A model generated the notes under the pieces. The model was not told the origin of the DNA. It saw only the letters and a list, made by a program, of their open reading frames with translations, and ran no database searches. 62,073 nucleotides of DNA. It comes from Phaeodactylibacter sp. (GTDB lineage: Bacteria; Bacteroidota; Bacteroidia; Chitinophagales; Saprospiraceae). Shown piece by piece: positions 8,105 to 14,414 of the stretch (its first letter is position 1; every line of letters begins with the position of its first letter). The translations under genes and the position numbers were made by a program. The stretch lies in the NCBI RefSeq assembly GCF_022763345.1, contig NZ_JALEGS010000056.1, positions 1 through 62,073 of the forward strand, in the 5' to 3' direction.

Positions 8105-8813
8105 GGTTAACGGGCAGTTGCGCCTTTTTGGTTTGTTGCCGCAGCAGATCATGGTAAGTGAGGTCCAGAACTTGGGATTTAGCTGCAATACTGGTAATAC
8201 TGACCGTCCGGACGATGTTATTCCGGTTCATCACCACATCGTTTTCCGGGTCGCCTTCCCCGGCTGTGCGGTGCCAGTGGAGGATCGCGCTTTGCTCAAA
8301 GGTATCCCGCCTGTCCAGCCATTCGCTAAACCATTGTTCCCGCTTTTGCTGCATCTCGGGGGAGTATAGGGTGGGGGAGGACCACAGATGCGGGCGGTTG
8401 GCATCTTTTTCCTGCACGTTGAGCTGAGTGCCATCCCAGCGGAGGTCCGTTACCTGCTTTTTGCCAACCACCACCATGGTAAAGGGCTCCATGCCTTCAA
8501 AAGTATATTGTTGCACAAAGGCATGGAGGGTATTGAAGCTGAAAAAGTCCAGCGCCATAAGCCCCCGGCTTCGTCGATAGGGAGGGCGGTGCTTGTGCCG
8601 CACAAAGGCACCATTGAGTATGCAGGCCACGGTGCCGTTGTCGGCTGCGATGATCCAGGTGCCACCAGCGGCAGTATCGCGGGGGAACAGCAGCTGCGTG
8701 CGGCCTATGGTAGTGGTGTCCAGGTTTTCAGGGGACCGGTGTGGGGCCTCATCCCGGTTGGTTGTAAACAGAAAGCCGCCATCGGTTTGGGGCAGATAAG
8801 TTACAGTACACAT
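8070..8813 (-). CDS. NRDE (TANGO2-like) family protein
   Basis: 247 aa, beginning MCTVTYLPQTDGGFLFTTNRDE, with the diagnostic Asn-Arg-Asp-Glu at residues 19-22 and a Cys directly after the initiator Met. Further family marks are RDTAAGGTWIIA, GTVACILNGAF and RSRGLMALDFF. The family includes eukaryotic TANGO2; its biochemical role is unsettled, and a fold related to N-terminal-nucleophile hydrolases has been proposed. It is the middle gene of a tight cluster, nine bases after the nitroreductase gene and overlapping the ATP-grasp gene. Confidence 0.9.
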   Translation of the reverse strand: MCTVTYLPQTDGGFLFTTNRDEAPHRSPENLDTTTIGRTQLLFPRDTAAGGTWIIAADNGTVACILNGAFVRHKHRPPYRRSRGLMALDFFSFNTLHAFVQQYTFEGMEPFTMVVVGKKQVTDLRWDGTQLNVQEKDANRPHLWSSPTLYSPEMQQKREQWFSEWLDRRDTFEQSAILHWHRTAGEGDPENDVVMNRNNIVRTVSITSIAAKSQVLDLTYHDLLRQQTKKAQLPVNHEALAVHHRKN

Positions 8814-8821
8814 AAATCAGC

Positions 8822-9493
8822 TTAGGGATAGTAAATCAATACTTCGTCTTTGGCCTTTCGGCTAATATCAGGCACCTTGACCTCAGTGCCGGGGTATCCT
8901 ACAGGGATGAGTAAGAATGCGCGCTCGTTTTCGGGGCGCTTTAGTATCGAATGGAGGAAGTTCATGGGGCTTGGCGTATGAGTTACCGCTACAAGACCGG
9001 CATTGTGAATGGCCGTGAGCAGAAAGCCGGCAGCCAGGCCTACGGATTCATTCACGTAGTAGTTCTTCTTTTTCTCCCCATCCACGAGGTCATAGGGCTT
9101 CTTGAAAATCACAATCAGATAGGGCGCAATCTCCAAAAAAGGCTTTTTCCAGTCGGTCCCGAAGGGCTGAAGGTCTTCCAGCCACTCTTCTGACATCCGG
9201 CCGTTGTAGTTGTCGTACTCCTCCTTCTCGGCGGCTTCCCGGATTTCCTTTTTCAGCTGTGGGTCTGCTACAATACAAAACGACCAGGGTTGCTTGTGAG
9301 CCCCGGAAGGCGCCGTAGAGGCCGTCATGACGATATTCTCAATGATCTCATAGGGGACCGGCTTGTCGGAAAAGTCCCGAATGGTGCGCCGGCGGTCCAT
9401 AAACTGATAATACTCCCGGCTGCGGTTGAGCATTTCTGCCTTAGGGTACCGTATGCATTTGTAGTTGATAAAATTATGCTCCGTTGCTGACAT
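8822..9493 (-). CDS. Nitroreductase-family flavoprotein
   Basis: FMN-dependent oxidoreductase of about 223 aa. The N-terminal FMN-binding RRRTIRDFSDKPVP, the segment ASTAPSGAHKQPWSF and the C-terminal RPENERAFLLIPVGYPG fit the nitroreductase fold, closest in style to the iodotyrosine deiodinase/BluB-like branch. Start chosen at ATG 9493 (MSATEHN); an upstream reading to 9535 would run into the promoter box at 9533-9540. It is the first gene of a three-gene operon with NRDE and ATP-grasp genes. The natural substrate is unknown. Confidence 0.88.
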   Translation of the reverse strand: MSATEHNFINYKCIRYPKAEMLNRSREYYQFMDRRRTIRDFSDKPVPYEIIENIVMTASTAPSGAHKQPWSFCIVADPQLKKEIREAAEKEEYDNYNGRMSEEWLEDLQPFGTDWKKPFLEIAPYLIVIFKKPYDLVDGEKKKNYYVNESVGLAAGFLLTAIHNAGLVAVTHTPSPMNFLHSILKRPENERAFLLIPVGYPGTEVKVPDISRKAKDEVLIYYP

Positions 9494-9532
9494 CTTGGTA
9501 GGATTTGTGGTGACCGGTTGCAAGCCTCGCTG

Positions 9533-9540
9533 CAAAAGTA
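9533..9540 (-). promoter_or_regulatory. Bacteroidota -7 box (TACTTTTG)
   Basis: Exact TAnnTTTG match on the minus strand, about 40 bases upstream of the nitroreductase ATG; probably drives the nitroreductase-NRDE-ATP-grasp operon. Confidence 0.45.
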
Positions 9541-9544
9541 GACA

Positions 9545-9795
9545 TTATTCGGTAAATCCTTTTTCAGGTTGTGAAGCCTCGGGTGTACCAATAAACATCT
9601 GCTCGATTTTGGTGTGGCTGCTGGGGTAGAGCTTCCCGCTCTGCTCCAGCTTATCCAAGAGAGGCAAACAGCAAAGGCGGCCAGGCTATTCAAAAAGTGC
9701 AATTCGTTATGCACGCTAAAGCCTTGGGGGGATCAATAAACATTGGCTCGAATTTAGTCACAAAATATTGACCTGAATTCGGTATGAATGCTTGT
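9545..9795 (-). pseudogene. Degenerate coding fragments, tandem C-terminal ends
   Basis: Read on the minus strand, this stretch encodes protein-like sequence broken by frameshifts. Part one reads LQAFIPNSGQYFVTKFEPMF then IDPPKA. Part two, in other frames, reads HNELHFLNSLAAFAVCL, then after a slip at a CTCTCT run LDKLEQSGKLYPSSHTKIEQ, MFIGTPEASQPEKGFTE and a TAA at 9545-9547. The two ends are alike (SGQYFVTKFEPMFIDPPKA against SGKLYPSSHTKIEQMFIGTP), matching an imperfect ~45-base direct repeat at DNA level (9571-9615 and 9715-9760). I do not recognise the parent protein. No intact start exists. Confidence 0.5.
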
Positions 9796-10162
9796 AAGGA
9801 ATAAAAACAAGCTTTAATGTTTTGAATTTTTCCATGTCACAAAAATATTTTTATAATACATTCTTTTTTGCGATCCCTAAGTATCTTGCAGGTGCAAGTC
9901 GGTTATTTATGATTTGACTTGATTAAACAAATATGTACGACCACTGAATCCTTCCCAAAAACGCATTCCCATCCTGATACCGGTTTGAGTATAACTCAAC
10001 CCATTCAACAGTCAAAGTGCACAGGTTTATTCCAGAGTTCCCCCCACTCTTGAATATCCCAAAGGGCAGCTATTGACGCTTCAAGCACTATTCACTTCAA
10101 CACGGTTTTTTTTATCGGTCTTTGCCTGAATGCAAAGATGCCATTGTAATGTCTTTTCGCAA

Positions 10163-10220
10163 CCGCTGAGTTGTATTTGGTACACTTCCCCCCATAGTGC
10201 CAAATGTAACAACGCAGCGG
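10163..10220. repeat. Long composite hairpin
   Basis: Nested complementary blocks: CCGCTG (10163-10168) with CAGCGG (10215-10220), GTT (10170-10172) with AAC (10208-10210), ATTTGG (10175-10180) with CCAAAT (10200-10205) and CACT (10183-10186) with AGTG (10196-10199), closing a C-rich nine-base loop. About 19 pairs in 58 bases; not followed by a T-run. Confidence 0.6.
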
Positions 10221-10236
10221 AGTCAAGATACAGCCC

Positions 10237-10320
10237 ATGAACATTCATAGTAAGTCGACTGCCCGAAGTGGGTAGTTTTCTGCACGGAGGGACAGTCGAC
10301 TACCTTTATGACATATTCAT
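10237..10320. repeat. 84-bp inverted-repeat element (MITE- or REP-like)
   Basis: The outer arms ATGAACAT and ATATTCAT and the inner arms GTCGACTG (10254-10261) and CAGTCGAC (10293-10300) pair almost continuously, with CATAG/TTATG between them. That gives about 25 base pairs around a loop of some 25 bases. It could be a small non-autonomous mobile element or part of a structured transcript. Confidence 0.5.
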
Positions 10321-10416
10321 TTGGCTGCATTCCTTTTTACCTCGCCGATAGCACTAATGCAGTATTCTTTGCTGTCCGGGGGACCAACTTCAAATTTGGA
10401 AGCACCATTTTTTATA

Positions 10417-10620
10417 GGAGGAGGAGCAAGGCATCTGTACCGATGTATACGGCGGCCCTTTAGGAACGTTTGTTTCTCCGCCTATCGGTAAATACCTGGC
10501 CTCGGGGACGCCCTTTATCCCCCTGGCGTGACCTTCAGGTATGCCCGGTCCCTTGCCCCAATTAACCCAAGCAAGCGTGTAACTCCTCCGTTGGTAGGCC
10601 CGGCAGGGCCTACCTTTTTT
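10417..10620 (+). ncRNA. Candidate structured RNA ending in an intrinsic terminator
   Basis: Hand folding gives a closed multibranch shape. P1 is GGAGGAG (from 10417) with CTCCTCC (10583-10589). P2 is TACCGAT (10438-10444) with ATCGGTA (10484-10490), extended by GGCGG/CCGCC (10451-10455, 10478-10482) and AGGAAC/GTTTCT (10462-10467, 10472-10477). P3 is ATACCTG (10492-10498) with CAGGTAT (10536-10542), plus ACGCC/GGCGT (10508-10512, 10525-10529). P4 is CTTGC (10552-10556) with GCAAG (10571-10575). A strong terminator follows at once. No plus-strand gene lies upstream that would need this terminator. It matches no RNA class I know: no tmRNA, RNase P, SRP or 6S signature. It could be an independent small RNA or a leader that attenuates the gene at 10733. 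Confidence 0.45.
10593..10620 (+). terminator. Rho-independent terminator
   Basis: Nine-bp perfect stem GGTAGGCCC/GGGCCTACC around a GGCA loop, followed by six Ts. It is oriented for plus-strand transcripts only and lies 112 bases before the next ATG. Confidence 0.85.
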
Positions 10621-10681
10621 GTCTATGCTTGTCGCCTGTTGATCGATTATCATCGCATCAGAGCTCTGAGCTTTCCACTTT

Positions 10682-10693
10682 TGTGTTAACACA
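10682..10693. promoter_or_regulatory. 12-bp palindrome near a promoter-like box
   Basis: TGTGTTAACACA is a perfect palindrome that touches a CACTTTTG (-7-like, one mismatch) at 10675-10682, about 40 bases before the start at 10733. It is a possible operator; no regulator is identified. Confidence 0.3.
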
Positions 10694-10732
10694 CAATCAC
10701 CCAAAGCATTTTTTAATCAAAACCCGACTGTA

Positions 10733-11101
10733 ATGATGAAATGGATTAAAACGGGTGCCCTGGCATCCCTGTTTGCACTGATCACTTTTGCCGCCCAGGC
10801 CAATACGACAGACAACAGCCCGATGCGGCTGCTTTCCAAAGTGATGCCTGATCAGACCCTGCGCATTCAGCTGGTCAACCTTCAGCAACAAACCGCTACG
10901 GTGGAGCTGACCGATATGAACGGTAAGACCTTGCACCGCGACCTGATCAAAAACCACAATGGTTACGCCCGGATCTACAACCTCAAAGAAGTAGAAGATG
11001 GCCGCTATTTGTTAACCGCAAAACAAGGCGATGATGAAGTGATTGTGGTGGTCCGTATCAAAGACGGAACCATTATGACTTCAGACAAGACCCGGAAATA
11101 G
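10733..11101 (+). CDS. Small secreted protein resembling a lone sorting-type beta-domain
   Basis: 122 aa with a signal peptide ending FAAQAN. The remaining ~100 residues look like a single small beta-sandwich of the kind that forms T9SS C-terminal domains and DUF3244-like proteins: TLRIQLVNLQQQTATVELTD, MNGKTLHRDLI and EDGRYLLTAKQGDDEVIVVV. The usual PNP start motif is missing and the tail (TMTSDKTRK-like, charged) does not match the canonical ending. It is probably periplasmic or secreted; whether T9SS handles it is open. It converges on the thiolase gene across a bidirectional terminator. Confidence 0.7.
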   Translation: MMKWIKTGALASLFALITFAAQANTTDNSPMRLLSKVMPDQTLRIQLVNLQQQTATVELTDMNGKTLHRDLIKNHNGYARIYNLKEVEDGRYLLTAKQGDDEVIVVVRIKDGTIMTSDKTRK

Positions 11102-11175
11102 CCCTGGAATTTAAGCTATGAGGCATTAGCTGACCATCAAGTCTGATCAACTACTGCCCACTGAAAACGAATGAT

Positions 11176-11206
11176 AAAGCCTCGCCAATGGAGCGGGGCT
11201 TTATTG
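11176..11206. terminator. Bidirectional terminator
   Basis: Ten-bp stem AAAGCCTCGC/GCGGGGCTTT (one U-G pair) with a seven-base loop, flanked by T-rich sequence on one side and A-rich on the other. It lies between two convergent genes. Confidence 0.75.
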
Positions 11207-11207
11207 T

Positions 11208-12422
11208 TTACATGCGCTCGATGATGGTAGCATAGCCTTGCCCCACCCCAATGCACATGGTCACCAAAGCATAGCGCTGCTGCGTTTGCTGAAGCTGAAG
11301 GGCTGCGGTCTGCAGCAGGCGGGTACCGGTCATGCCCAATGGGTGGCCGATGGCGATGGCGCCGCCGTTCGGGTTGATGCGCGGGTCATCGTCAGCAATG
11401 CCCCACTGCCGGGTACAGGCCAGGGCCTGGGCCGCAAAGGCTTCGTTGAGTTCAATGATATCCATATCGTCCATCGTAAGGCCGGCTTTGGACAATGCCT
11501 GATTGGAAGCCTGAACCGGGCCTATGCCCATAATGCGGGGTTCTACGCCTACCACGGCAGAGCCGACAATTCGTGCCAGGGGTGTTAAGCTGTGCTGCCT
11601 GACCCCATCTTCTGAAGCGACGAGCATGGCTGCTGCGCCATCGTTGAGCCCACTCGCATTACCAGCTGTAACGGTGCCGCCCTGGTCTGCAGGCTTAAAG
11701 GCGGTGCGAAGCTTCGACAGCACTTCCAGGGTAGTGCCGGGGCGAATGAATTCGTCTTTTTCAAATAAAATGGGTTCTGCCTTGCGCCTTGGGATGGGCA
11801 CGGGAACGATCTCCTGACCTAATCTTCCTGAAGCCTGTGCTGCCGCTGCTTTTTCCTGCGACCAGGCTGCGAATTGGTCCTGGTCCTCCCGGCTGATCCC
11901 GTACTTTTCTACCAGGTTCTCCGCTGTCTGCCCCATGCCGTCCGTACCATAGGCCGCTTCCATTTTGGGGTTGACAAAGCGCCAGCCAAAGCTGGAGTCG
12001 TGCATCTGCGCGTCTCTGCCGTAGGGCTTGGAGACTTTGGAAATCACCCAGGGGCCGCGGGTCATATGCTCCACACCACCGGCAATGAACAGGTCGCCAT
12101 CGCCCGTTTTTATAGCCCGGTTGGCATGGATGACGGCAGACATGCCGGAAGCGCACAGACGGTTGACGGTTTCGCCGGGTACAGCGTAGGGGAGACCTGC
12201 CAAAAGCAAAGCCATGCGTGCCACGTTGCGGTTGTCTTCTCCGGCCTGATTGGCACAGCCCATAATGACATCAGCGTAAGCCTCTCCGGGAATATCGGGG
12301 TGGCGGTCCGTAAGGGCTTTCAGTACGTGCGCTGCCAGGTCATCGGTGCGGATAGGGGACAGGGTGCCCGTGAACTTGCCGATTGGCGTGCGTACGGCAT
12401 CAATAATGTAAGTTTCTTTCAT
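11208..12422 (-). CDS. Acetyl-CoA acyltransferase (thiolase)
   Basis: 404-aa type I thiolase that cleaves 3-ketoacyl-CoA to acetyl-CoA and a shortened acyl-CoA, or the reverse, in fatty acid or aromatic (beta-ketoadipyl-CoA) breakdown. All active-site motifs are present: the nucleophilic Cys in NRLCASGM, the GxNEAFA-like ELNEAFAAQ, the His in GGAIAIGHPLGMTG and the second Cys in CIGVGQG. The start at ATG 12422 (MKETYIIDAVRTPIG) is fixed by homology; a longer reading is spurious. Length is normal. FadA and PcaF cannot be separated by eye. Confidence 0.93.
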   Translation of the reverse strand: MKETYIIDAVRTPIGKFTGTLSPIRTDDLAAHVLKALTDRHPDIPGEAYADVIMGCANQAGEDNRNVARMALLLAGLPYAVPGETVNRLCASGMSAVIHANRAIKTGDGDLFIAGGVEHMTRGPWVISKVSKPYGRDAQMHDSSFGWRFVNPKMEAAYGTDGMGQTAENLVEKYGISREDQDQFAAWSQEKAAAAQASGRLGQEIVPVPIPRRKAEPILFEKDEFIRPGTTLEVLSKLRTAFKPADQGGTVTAGNASGLNDGAAAMLVASEDGVRQHSLTPLARIVGSAVVGVEPRIMGIGPVQASNQALSKAGLTMDDMDIIELNEAFAAQALACTRQWGIADDDPRINPNGGAIAIGHPLGMTGTRLLQTAALQLQQTQQRYALVTMCIGVGQGYATIIERM

Positions 12423-12543
12423 GGTTAGGGTATTCAGTAATTGGTCACAAAGATCACAGAAGTGTGGAAAAAATCCAGTTATATTCGCCCAATTCTGGCA
12501 ACGCTGGAGCGAATAATTTGTTTCAACTAAAAAATAAAGAGCA

Positions 12544-13008
12544 ATGCGTAATCTTATTTTGTTGCTGGCCCTTGCCGGCACGGTTTTTGGGATCGGCTGC
12601 GGCAGTAGCAATCAGGATGCAGGATCAGCATCTCCCGTTGAGCAGCAAGAAGAAGCATGGGCTAAAATGATGGAAGTCCATGATGCCGTGATGCCCAAAA
12701 TGGCGGAGATGAACCGCGTGAGCCGGGAACTCAAAGCTCTGGCTGAAGGGCTGGAAGACAAAACCCAGCTCGAGCTGATCAATAACGCCGTGGAAAACCT
12801 GGAGGCGGCCAGTGAAGGCATGATGGTGTGGATGGGCGAGCTACAGCAGCCTAAAAAGCTCCGCGAAGAAAAATCACACGAGGAAATCATGGATTACCTC
12901 AACGCGGAGACGGAGGAAATCACGCAGGTACAGGAGGATATGCTGAGCAGCCTGGAACAGGGGCAAACCCTGCTGAAAGAACTGCAGGCTGAAACGGCAG
13001 CGGAATAA
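12544..13008 (+). CDS. Coiled-coil lipoprotein
   Basis: 154-aa predicted lipoprotein: the signal peptide ends GTVFGIGC, with a Gly/Ser-rich linker after the lipid Cys. The rest is almost purely alpha-helical, Glu/Gln/Met-rich and coiled-coil-like (EEAWAKMMEVHDAVMPKMAE, ELKALAEGLEDKTQLELI). Such proteins are common beside SCO genes in Bacteroidota and are sometimes mis-named viral A-type inclusion proteins. It is 168 bases upstream of the SCO gene on the same strand, so joint expression is plausible. No function is known. Confidence 0.75.
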   Translation: MRNLILLLALAGTVFGIGCGSSNQDAGSASPVEQQEEAWAKMMEVHDAVMPKMAEMNRVSRELKALAEGLEDKTQLELINNAVENLEAASEGMMVWMGELQQPKKLREEKSHEEIMDYLNAETEEITQVQEDMLSSLEQGQTLLKELQAETAAE

Positions 13009-13176
13009 TGCCGTGTTTTGTCAGGCAAGAAGTTTCAGCTGGCTGGTAGATTGCTTTTCTCCCATGGCTGTTCCGTTGAAATTCAGGAGCTTTGTCCTAG
13101 GTGAAATCCACCAATCCTAAACGCTGCAGTCCTTACCTGACAGAGCATCATTTCTCAATTACAAAAAAGACAAACC

Positions 13177-13785
13177 ATGCGCTTTTGCCTATTCGCACTT
13201 CTCGGGTTAATCGTTTTTTCCTGTCAGCAGGAGTCTAAAGTTCAGTCGCTGCCGTACCTGGGGCAACACGAAATCAACGGACAGGATACCGTGTACCATA
13301 CGATTCCGGATTTCGCTTTCATTGATCAGGACAGCAACCTTGTGACGAATGCGACTTTTGAGGGTAAAATTTATCTTGCCGACTTCTTTTTCATTTCCTG
13401 CCCGACCATTTGCCCAAAGGTCAAAAAGCAGATGCTGCGCATTTTCGATAAGTACCAGGGCAATGACGAGCTGATGCTGCTTTCCCATACCATTGACCCC
13501 AAGCGGGACACCGTAGGCCGCCTGAAAAGCTACGCCCAAAATTTGGGCGTGGATAACGGGCAGTGGCGATTCGTTACCGGAGAGATGGATGAAATTTACG
13601 GGATTGCAGACGATTACATGAGCATTGCCAAAGAGGACCCTAACGCGCCCGGCGGCTTTGACCACAGTGGCTGGATTCTCCTGATTGACAAGACAGGCCA
13701 CATCCGGTCCTTTGCCGATGGAACAGACCCTGAAAAAGTGGACCGTCTGCTGACAGATATCGAGTGGCTACTGGCCAACGAGTAG
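13177..13785 (+). CDS. SCO1/SenC-family copper/thiol protein
   Basis: 202-aa thioredoxin-fold lipoprotein (lipobox ending VFSC, Cys16). The SCO metal site is complete: Cys75 and Cys79 in SCPTICP and His163 in FDHSGW. SCO proteins bind copper and help build the CuA centre of cytochrome c oxidase, or act as thiol reductants. No oxidase genes are in the window, so the exact role stays open. It acts at the outer face of the inner membrane (or in the periplasm). Confidence 0.92.
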   Translation: MRFCLFALLGLIVFSCQQESKVQSLPYLGQHEINGQDTVYHTIPDFAFIDQDSNLVTNATFEGKIYLADFFFISCPTICPKVKKQMLRIFDKYQGNDELMLLSHTIDPKRDTVGRLKSYAQNLGVDNGQWRFVTGEMDEIYGIADDYMSIAKEDPNAPGGFDHSGWILLIDKTGHIRSFADGTDPEKVDRLLTDIEWLLANE

Positions 13786-13839
13786 ATTTGCCTTCTTCAA
13801 AAAATCATGGTGTATTTCTTACAATAACTGACCGTCTTG

Positions 13840-13870
13840 TTTGACTTTGAGCGGAGAGGGTGTACCTTTG
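13840..13870 (+). promoter_or_regulatory. Bacteroidota promoter, -33 and -7 boxes
   Basis: TTTG (13840-13843), a 19-base spacer and TACCTTTG (13863-13870), an exact consensus with ideal spacing. The Nudix ATG begins only seven bases later, so the message should be nearly or fully leaderless. Confidence 0.75.
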
Positions 13871-13877
13871 AAACCCT

Positions 13878-14414
13878 ATGGAGGACTGGAAAAAAATAAG
13901 TGAGGAATTCACCTTTCGGGGCTGGCGCAATATGATCCGGCGGACGTTTGAGATGCCGGATGGCCGCCATGCGGACTTTGACGTGATTGGGAACAATACC
14001 TATGTCACCATCGCTGCCTTTACGCAGGACAAAGAGGCCATTTTGGTGCGGCAGTTCCGCCCGGGCCCGGAGACGACGCTCACCAGCTTCCCTCAGGGCT
14101 ATGTAGATCCTACGGAGTCACCAGAAGAAGCTGCCCGCCGGGAGCTCCTGGAAGAAACCGGGTACGAAGCCGATGAAATCCGTCTGTTGAAGGAAATCCG
14201 CTCTGCCTACTCTACCGAGCGCCACCTCTGCATGATTGCTACGGGCTGCCATAAAGTCGGGCAGCAGCAATTAGATGAAGATGAATTTATCGAGGTGTTC
14301 CGGCTTCCGCTTTCTTCCTTCCGCAAACTCCTCAATAATCCGGCAGATACCACGTTCGCTAATGTAGACGCGGGCTACCTTTCACTAGACTTTCTGGACT
14401 GGTTGAATGTTTGA
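13878..14414 (+). CDS. Nudix hydrolase (ADP-ribose pyrophosphatase-like)
   Basis: 178 aa. The Nudix box GX5EX7REUXEEXGU is intact from Gly74 to Tyr96 (Glu80, Arg88, Glu89, Glu92, Glu93, Gly95), so Mg-dependent hydrolysis of a nucleoside diphosphate linked to another group is expected. The surrounding sequence (FPQGYVDPTES, TEFI-type C-terminal half) fits the ADP-ribose/NDP-sugar group. The last 40 bases overlap, tail to tail, with the TPR gene on the other strand. It has a textbook promoter directly in front of its ATG and no ribosome-binding site. Confidence 0.9.
   Translation: MEDWKKISEEFTFRGWRNMIRRTFEMPDGRHADFDVIGNNTYVTIAAFTQDKEAILVRQFRPGPETTLTSFPQGYVDPTESPEEAARRELLEETGYEADEIRLLKEIRSAYSTERHLCMIATGCHKVGQQQLDEDEFIEVFRLPLSSFRKLLNNPADTTFANVDAGYLSLDFLDWLNV

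Larger units (their letters stand above)
9796..10416. other. Gene-free, hairpin-rich region
   Basis: No coding sequence that I can support. It is A/T-rich at first (9800-9870), then holds several inverted repeats: CTTGCA-gg-TGCAAG at 9885-9898, CTTTGC/GCAAAG at 10120-10137, a long composite hairpin at 10163-10220 and an 84-bp inverted-repeat element at 10237-10320. A promoter-like TATTCTTTG (one base longer than TAnnTTTG) lies at 10363-10371, just ahead of the candidate RNA. Confidence 0.5.

Noticed and set aside
10390..10704. 104-codon minus-strand open frame over the candidate RNA
   Set aside because: Pro/Gly-rich with no domain; it also reads through a perfect terminator hairpin, so a structured RNA explains the sequence better.
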